Shown: in pieces, positions 62,101 through 64,000 of the stretch
How positions within the stretch are numbered: position 1 is the stretch's first letter
Layout: each line of letters opens with the position of its first letter
DNA from: Sphingobacterium kitahiroshimense
GTDB taxonomy: Bacteria; Bacteroidota; Bacteroidia; Sphingobacteriales; Sphingobacteriaceae
Assembly (NCBI RefSeq): GCF_025961315.1
Contig: NZ_JAOQNK010000001.1
Location: 4,774,001-4,838,000, forward strand
Reading direction: 5' to 3'
Length of the DNA stretch: 64,000 nucleotides
Notes under the pieces: model-generated
Told to the model about the DNA's origin: nothing
The model's input: only the letters and a program-made list of their open reading frames with translations
The model's database searches: none
Made by a program: the position numbers and the translations under genes

Positions 62101-63374
62101 TGTACAGGAGCAAATCGGGTGAGCTGCATGTCTGCGTTTGGATCTTCGCAGTACAGTGTCGGTGGTAAAATGTCATGATGAAGTGCCAAACAGGTTTTGA
62201 TCAATCCTGCTATACCTGCAGCAGGCATGGCGTGACCTATGTTTGATTTGACAGAGCCAATACCAGCGCTTTGAGCATCGTCATCCTTTCCGAAAAATTG
62301 CGCTAAAGTCTGCAGTTCTGTTTTATCTCCAAGGGGTGTTCCTGTACCATGTGCCTCTAAATATCCGATTTGTTTTTCATCGAGATTGGCATTGCTCCAA
62401 GCTTGTTGAAGAGCTTTTAACTGACCTTTGACAGATGGACTCATGACGCTAGTGCCACTACCATCACTACTCACACCTACACCTTTTATGACAGCATATA
62501 TTTTATCTTGATCCTGAATCGCATCTTCTAATCGTTTTAAAACAACAAAACCGCAACCTTCACCGATCAATAACCCATCGGCATCTTTACTGAAAGGTCT
62601 GATTTTTTCTTGTCTGGATAAGGCGCCTAGTTGTGTGAAAATACTCCAAAAGGCTGCATTTTGACCTGTATGTACACCACCGGCGACAACCATATTGCAT
62701 CGTCCTCGGTGGAGTTCCCGTACCGCATGGTCAACAGCAATTAGCGCACTGGCACAAGCAGCATCGACTGTAAATGCAACACCACCTAAATTGAAGCGGT
62801 TGGCAACTAGAGAAGCGACCAAATTGGGAATTAATCCCATGGCTGTATCGGCACTAAAGCGTCCTTTACGTTCCTGAAAAGCTTGTTTGACTTTTTCTAG
62901 GTCTGCTGAAGATACTTCTGGCAGTAGCTCTTGTAGTAAAGAAGAAATCTGTTCACCGGTACGTACGATCTCAATAGCACGAGTCGCACCTGGGCCAGCA
63001 TAGTTTCCTTTACCAATGATGATACCGGTTTTCTCAAGTGATACCTGTTTACGGAATACACCCGCATCTTCCAACGCTTTTTGTACGAGATCGAGTGTTA
63101 ATAGGTGGTCAGGCTCAGTACCTTCCACTGCCAACGGTAAAATACCGAAGGCAGTTGGGTCAAAAGTATAGTCTGGGATAAAACCACCTCGCTTACAATA
63201 AAAGCGATCTATTGCATTGCTGTTTTTACTAAAATGAACGGGGTCGATCCGATCTTCTGGAGCTTCTTGCGTCGCATCAACTTTATTGACAATATTTTGC
63301 CAAAAAGTAGCTGCATCTTTTGCTCCGGGGAAGACACATGATAGTCCAACGATCGCAACATCTGTATTTGTCAT
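59097..63374 (-). CDS. KS-AT-DH-phosphopantetheinyl transferase fusion polyketide synthase
   Basis: A 1425-residue iterative type I PKS related to the polyunsaturated fatty acid and heterocyst glycolipid synthases. KS (about 1-455) has the full triad C207 (DAACASA), H342 (EAHGTGT) and H381 (KSNIGH). AT (about 540-840) has S605 in GHSLGE and a late FHTP histidine. A hot-dog dehydratase-like domain (about 985-1210) has HSLLRQP. The C-terminal PPTase (about 1265-1425) has D1336 in VGIDME and W1373/K1376/E1377 in WVAKEAYGK. No carrier domain lies inside, so the separate acyl carrier protein or the upstream PKS must supply it. A C-terminal PPTase lets the protein activate its own carrier partners. 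Confidence 0.92.
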   Translation of the reverse strand: MTNTDVAIVGLSCVFPGAKDAATFWQNIVNKVDATQEAPEDRIDPVHFSKNSNAIDRFYCKRGGFIPDYTFDPTAFGILPLAVEGTEPDHLLTLDLVQKALEDAGVFRKQVSLEKTGIIIGKGNYAGPGATRAIEIVRTGEQISSLLQELLPEVSSADLEKVKQAFQERKGRFSADTAMGLIPNLVASLVANRFNLGGVAFTVDAACASALIAVDHAVRELHRGRCNMVVAGGVHTGQNAAFWSIFTQLGALSRQEKIRPFSKDADGLLIGEGCGFVVLKRLEDAIQDQDKIYAVIKGVGVSSDGSGTSVMSPSVKGQLKALQQAWSNANLDEKQIGYLEAHGTGTPLGDKTELQTLAQFFGKDDDAQSAGIGSVKSNIGHAMPAAGIAGLIKTCLALHHDILPPTLYCEDPNADMQLTRFAPVQDAKNWSQTGLPKIAAVNAFGFGGINAHVVLEGYDMPKKDPVLLLARNSQEELLIALQNNEHTVGEGDHRIAIFDPTPERIQKAVKIVSKGNPWRSKQDIWYTATPLLKNGGKIAFVFPGLDGLAKGEVDTVSRYFGLTAPIETEGEGLLTEALAIFNKCSILDSALKKLGIYPDMNAGHSLGEWLAGYSSELAEASSVTALINVLHPSTFELKDSKFIAIGTGIEQISPIIEQIPNLYISNDNCPHQVILCGSNTALDTLVPILKSNQIFHQILPFQSGFHTPFVADKLDVILAGMDQVRFQETKIPLWSATTLAPYPKDQNAIRKLSAEHLVQPVRFRELTKKLYEEGARFFIQVGAGGLIGFIDDTLKGKPFSTITSSGPTRSALAQLQRVISALFVEGKTVALDFLDLHATTTTKSTANSIKLQLGLPIIRNFNEVKSLAKSFGTAAPLRATTSKVSHPLVQAFQENIADMISMQEEVLALFQQRSENNLLNSTTAPLTPDTAHSPSSVSVVHALASTSFTKLLQVSLDSDPYLIDHSLLRQPAGWTPVSDMEPVIPMTMIFELLAETAQAEIPGTQVHKIKHVNVFQWMNVAKTFEKTIKGEWRASHHAYLDIENFANAEVLLKSSAIPVPAFNLSIGDLLPIHRTPEEIYENHMFHGQAYQGITEIMAVGTKGIIGMIKGNGGKGSLLDNAGQLFGLWLQLTLTQDRIAFPVKIREIEFFEEMLDQEGMFECTCMLTELNAEFAIGEIILKRDGKVWCAISGWQNRRLEIDDALWNVSMSPSHNRLSEQITPEVFYFHQAYSRVASWDFVLKRYFNQTEKQHHAKLMPNKRKTWMVSRVAVKDAVRHLLLKQKGDAHYPITFEISTDEAGKPYLIGEATDNIHVSLAHKGKDAVAIARYDRPVGIDMEIIEERSAGFYPLVFTDAELQLLKERNQAEWTTRFWVAKEAYGKFIGKGLQGNPKAYAVEKILDDHLWINNIEIKTIKHNNYIIGWTL

Positions 63375-63393
63375 AATTATTCTATACCGATGT

Positions 63394-64000
63394 TTACCAA
63401 TTGTTTCCCGACATAATCAACACTTGATTTTCCGTTCCGTAATTTATTTCATTCAGAAAAACTTCTTTTCCTTCTTTTAAAGGAATTAATGAAATACCAC
63501 GACGTTCATACTCTGTTTCTAAAGATTGAGAAACCATGCCAGCACCTTTCCATGGACCCCAGTTGATTGAAATCACTTTACCAGCGATGCGCTGGTTTAA
63601 TGCTTGCGCATAATCATCCATAACGCTATTGGCTGCGGCATAATCGGTCTGGCCTTTGTTACCGTAAACGGAGGCAATACTTGAAAACAACACGACAAAC
63701 TGACAATCAGTACGTAACTGTTCTGCAAGTACACGTAATGGTTTTACTTTTGTATCAAAAACACGGCTGAATGAGCTTGCTGTCTTCTGTCTGAAAAGTT
63801 TATCTTCTAATAAACCGGCACCATGAATGACCCCGTCTATTTTCCCATATTCCGTATAGATACTATTTAATAAAGCGCTTAGTCCTAGTTCGTCGCAAAG
63901 ATCTAGGGATTGATAAACGACCGTGCTTCCAAGACACTCCATATGACGGATCGTACGTAGGATTTGATTGTTTTTGAAAATTCGTACAGTCTCCTTTTCG
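63394..64000 (-). CDS. Upstream polyketide synthase, C-terminal ketoreductase domain (partial)
   Basis: The frame is open from the window edge to the stop at 63394 and contains only part of a ketoreductase. It has DGVIHGAGLLEDKLF, the catalytic Ser in LFSSIASVYGN, then Tyr and Asn in TDYAAANSVMDD, and SINWGPWKGAGM. The set is complete for catalysis. It ends 20 bases before the KS-AT-DH-PPTase gene. The protein is probably a larger PKS beginning outside the window, for example KS-AT-carrier-KR. Confidence 0.85.
   Translation of the reverse strand, partial: EKETVRIFKNNQILRTIRHMECLGSTVVYQSLDLCDELGLSALLNSIYTEYGKIDGVIHGAGLLEDKLFRQKTASSFSRVFDTKVKPLRVLAEQLRTDCQFVVLFSSIASVYGNKGQTDYAAANSVMDDYAQALNQRIAGKVISINWGPWKGAGMVSQSLETEYERRGISLIPLKEGKEVFLNEINYGTENQVLIMSGNNW

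Overview
The window is chromosomal DNA from a member of the Bacteroidota, most likely a Sphingobacterium-like species of the Sphingobacteriaceae. This is inferred from the AT-rich composition, a SusC/SusD pair, TonB receptors with N-terminal carboxypeptidase-regulatory domains, near absence of Shine-Dalgarno sequences, and at least two promoters with the Bacteroidota pattern TTTG-N19-TAnnTTTG (upstream of the TonB receptor at 3468 and of tRNA-Pro at 31492).

Layout. 1-6.2 kb: the end of a glycine betaine ABC transporter, a TonB siderophore-type receptor, an RibD/DHFR-like reductase, a short-chain dehydrogenase and a small lipoprotein. 6.4-22.7 kb: a large nickel/urease region in two linked blocks. 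Block 1 is a small secreted protein, hypA, hypB, a first ureE, an FecB/FecCD/ATPase metal-chelate importer, a GNAT acetyltransferase and a TonB receptor. Block 2 is a second small secreted protein, ureA, ureB, ureC, an outer-membrane barrel, a second ureE, ureF, ureG, ureD, a urea transporter and a DUF2490 protein. Both blocks open with the same 20-bp upstream motif followed by related small secreted proteins. 22.6-31.2 kb: an AraC regulator and conserved chromosomal genes (META lipoprotein, yidC, pyrG, acyltransferase-3, CBM9-like protein, rplS). 31.4-36.7 kb: tRNA-Pro followed by a scarred region holding a chimeric TPR gene, a TPR gene remnant and three pseudogenes, one of which is a decayed copy of part of an acyltransferase gene located at 54-55 kb.

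36.7-49.6 kb: a plus-strand carbohydrate operon: SusC, SusD, a propeller/cytochrome c lipoprotein, DUF4432, a phosphomannose-isomerase-like cupin, a TIM-barrel epimerase-like protein, a Gfo/Idh/MocA oxidoreductase and a DUF1080 lipoprotein. It contains no conventional glycoside hydrolase, which points to an oxidative (3-keto-sugar) route of glycoside cleavage. 50-52.5 kb: an orphan membrane histidine kinase and an HdeD-family protein.

52.5-64 kb: a tightly overlapping minus-strand biosynthetic operon that runs off the window. It comprises the end of a KR-containing polyketide synthase, a KS-AT-DH-phosphopantetheinyl transferase fusion, a free-standing carrier protein, an alpha/beta hydrolase, a tandem two-domain glycosyltransferase in one chain, two HxxxDG acyltransferases and a four-helix membrane protein. 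The inferred product is an acylated, glycosylated polyketide or polyketide-derived glycolipid. I do not recognise it as a named system; with the paired small proteins of the nickel/urease region it is the best candidate for something undescribed.
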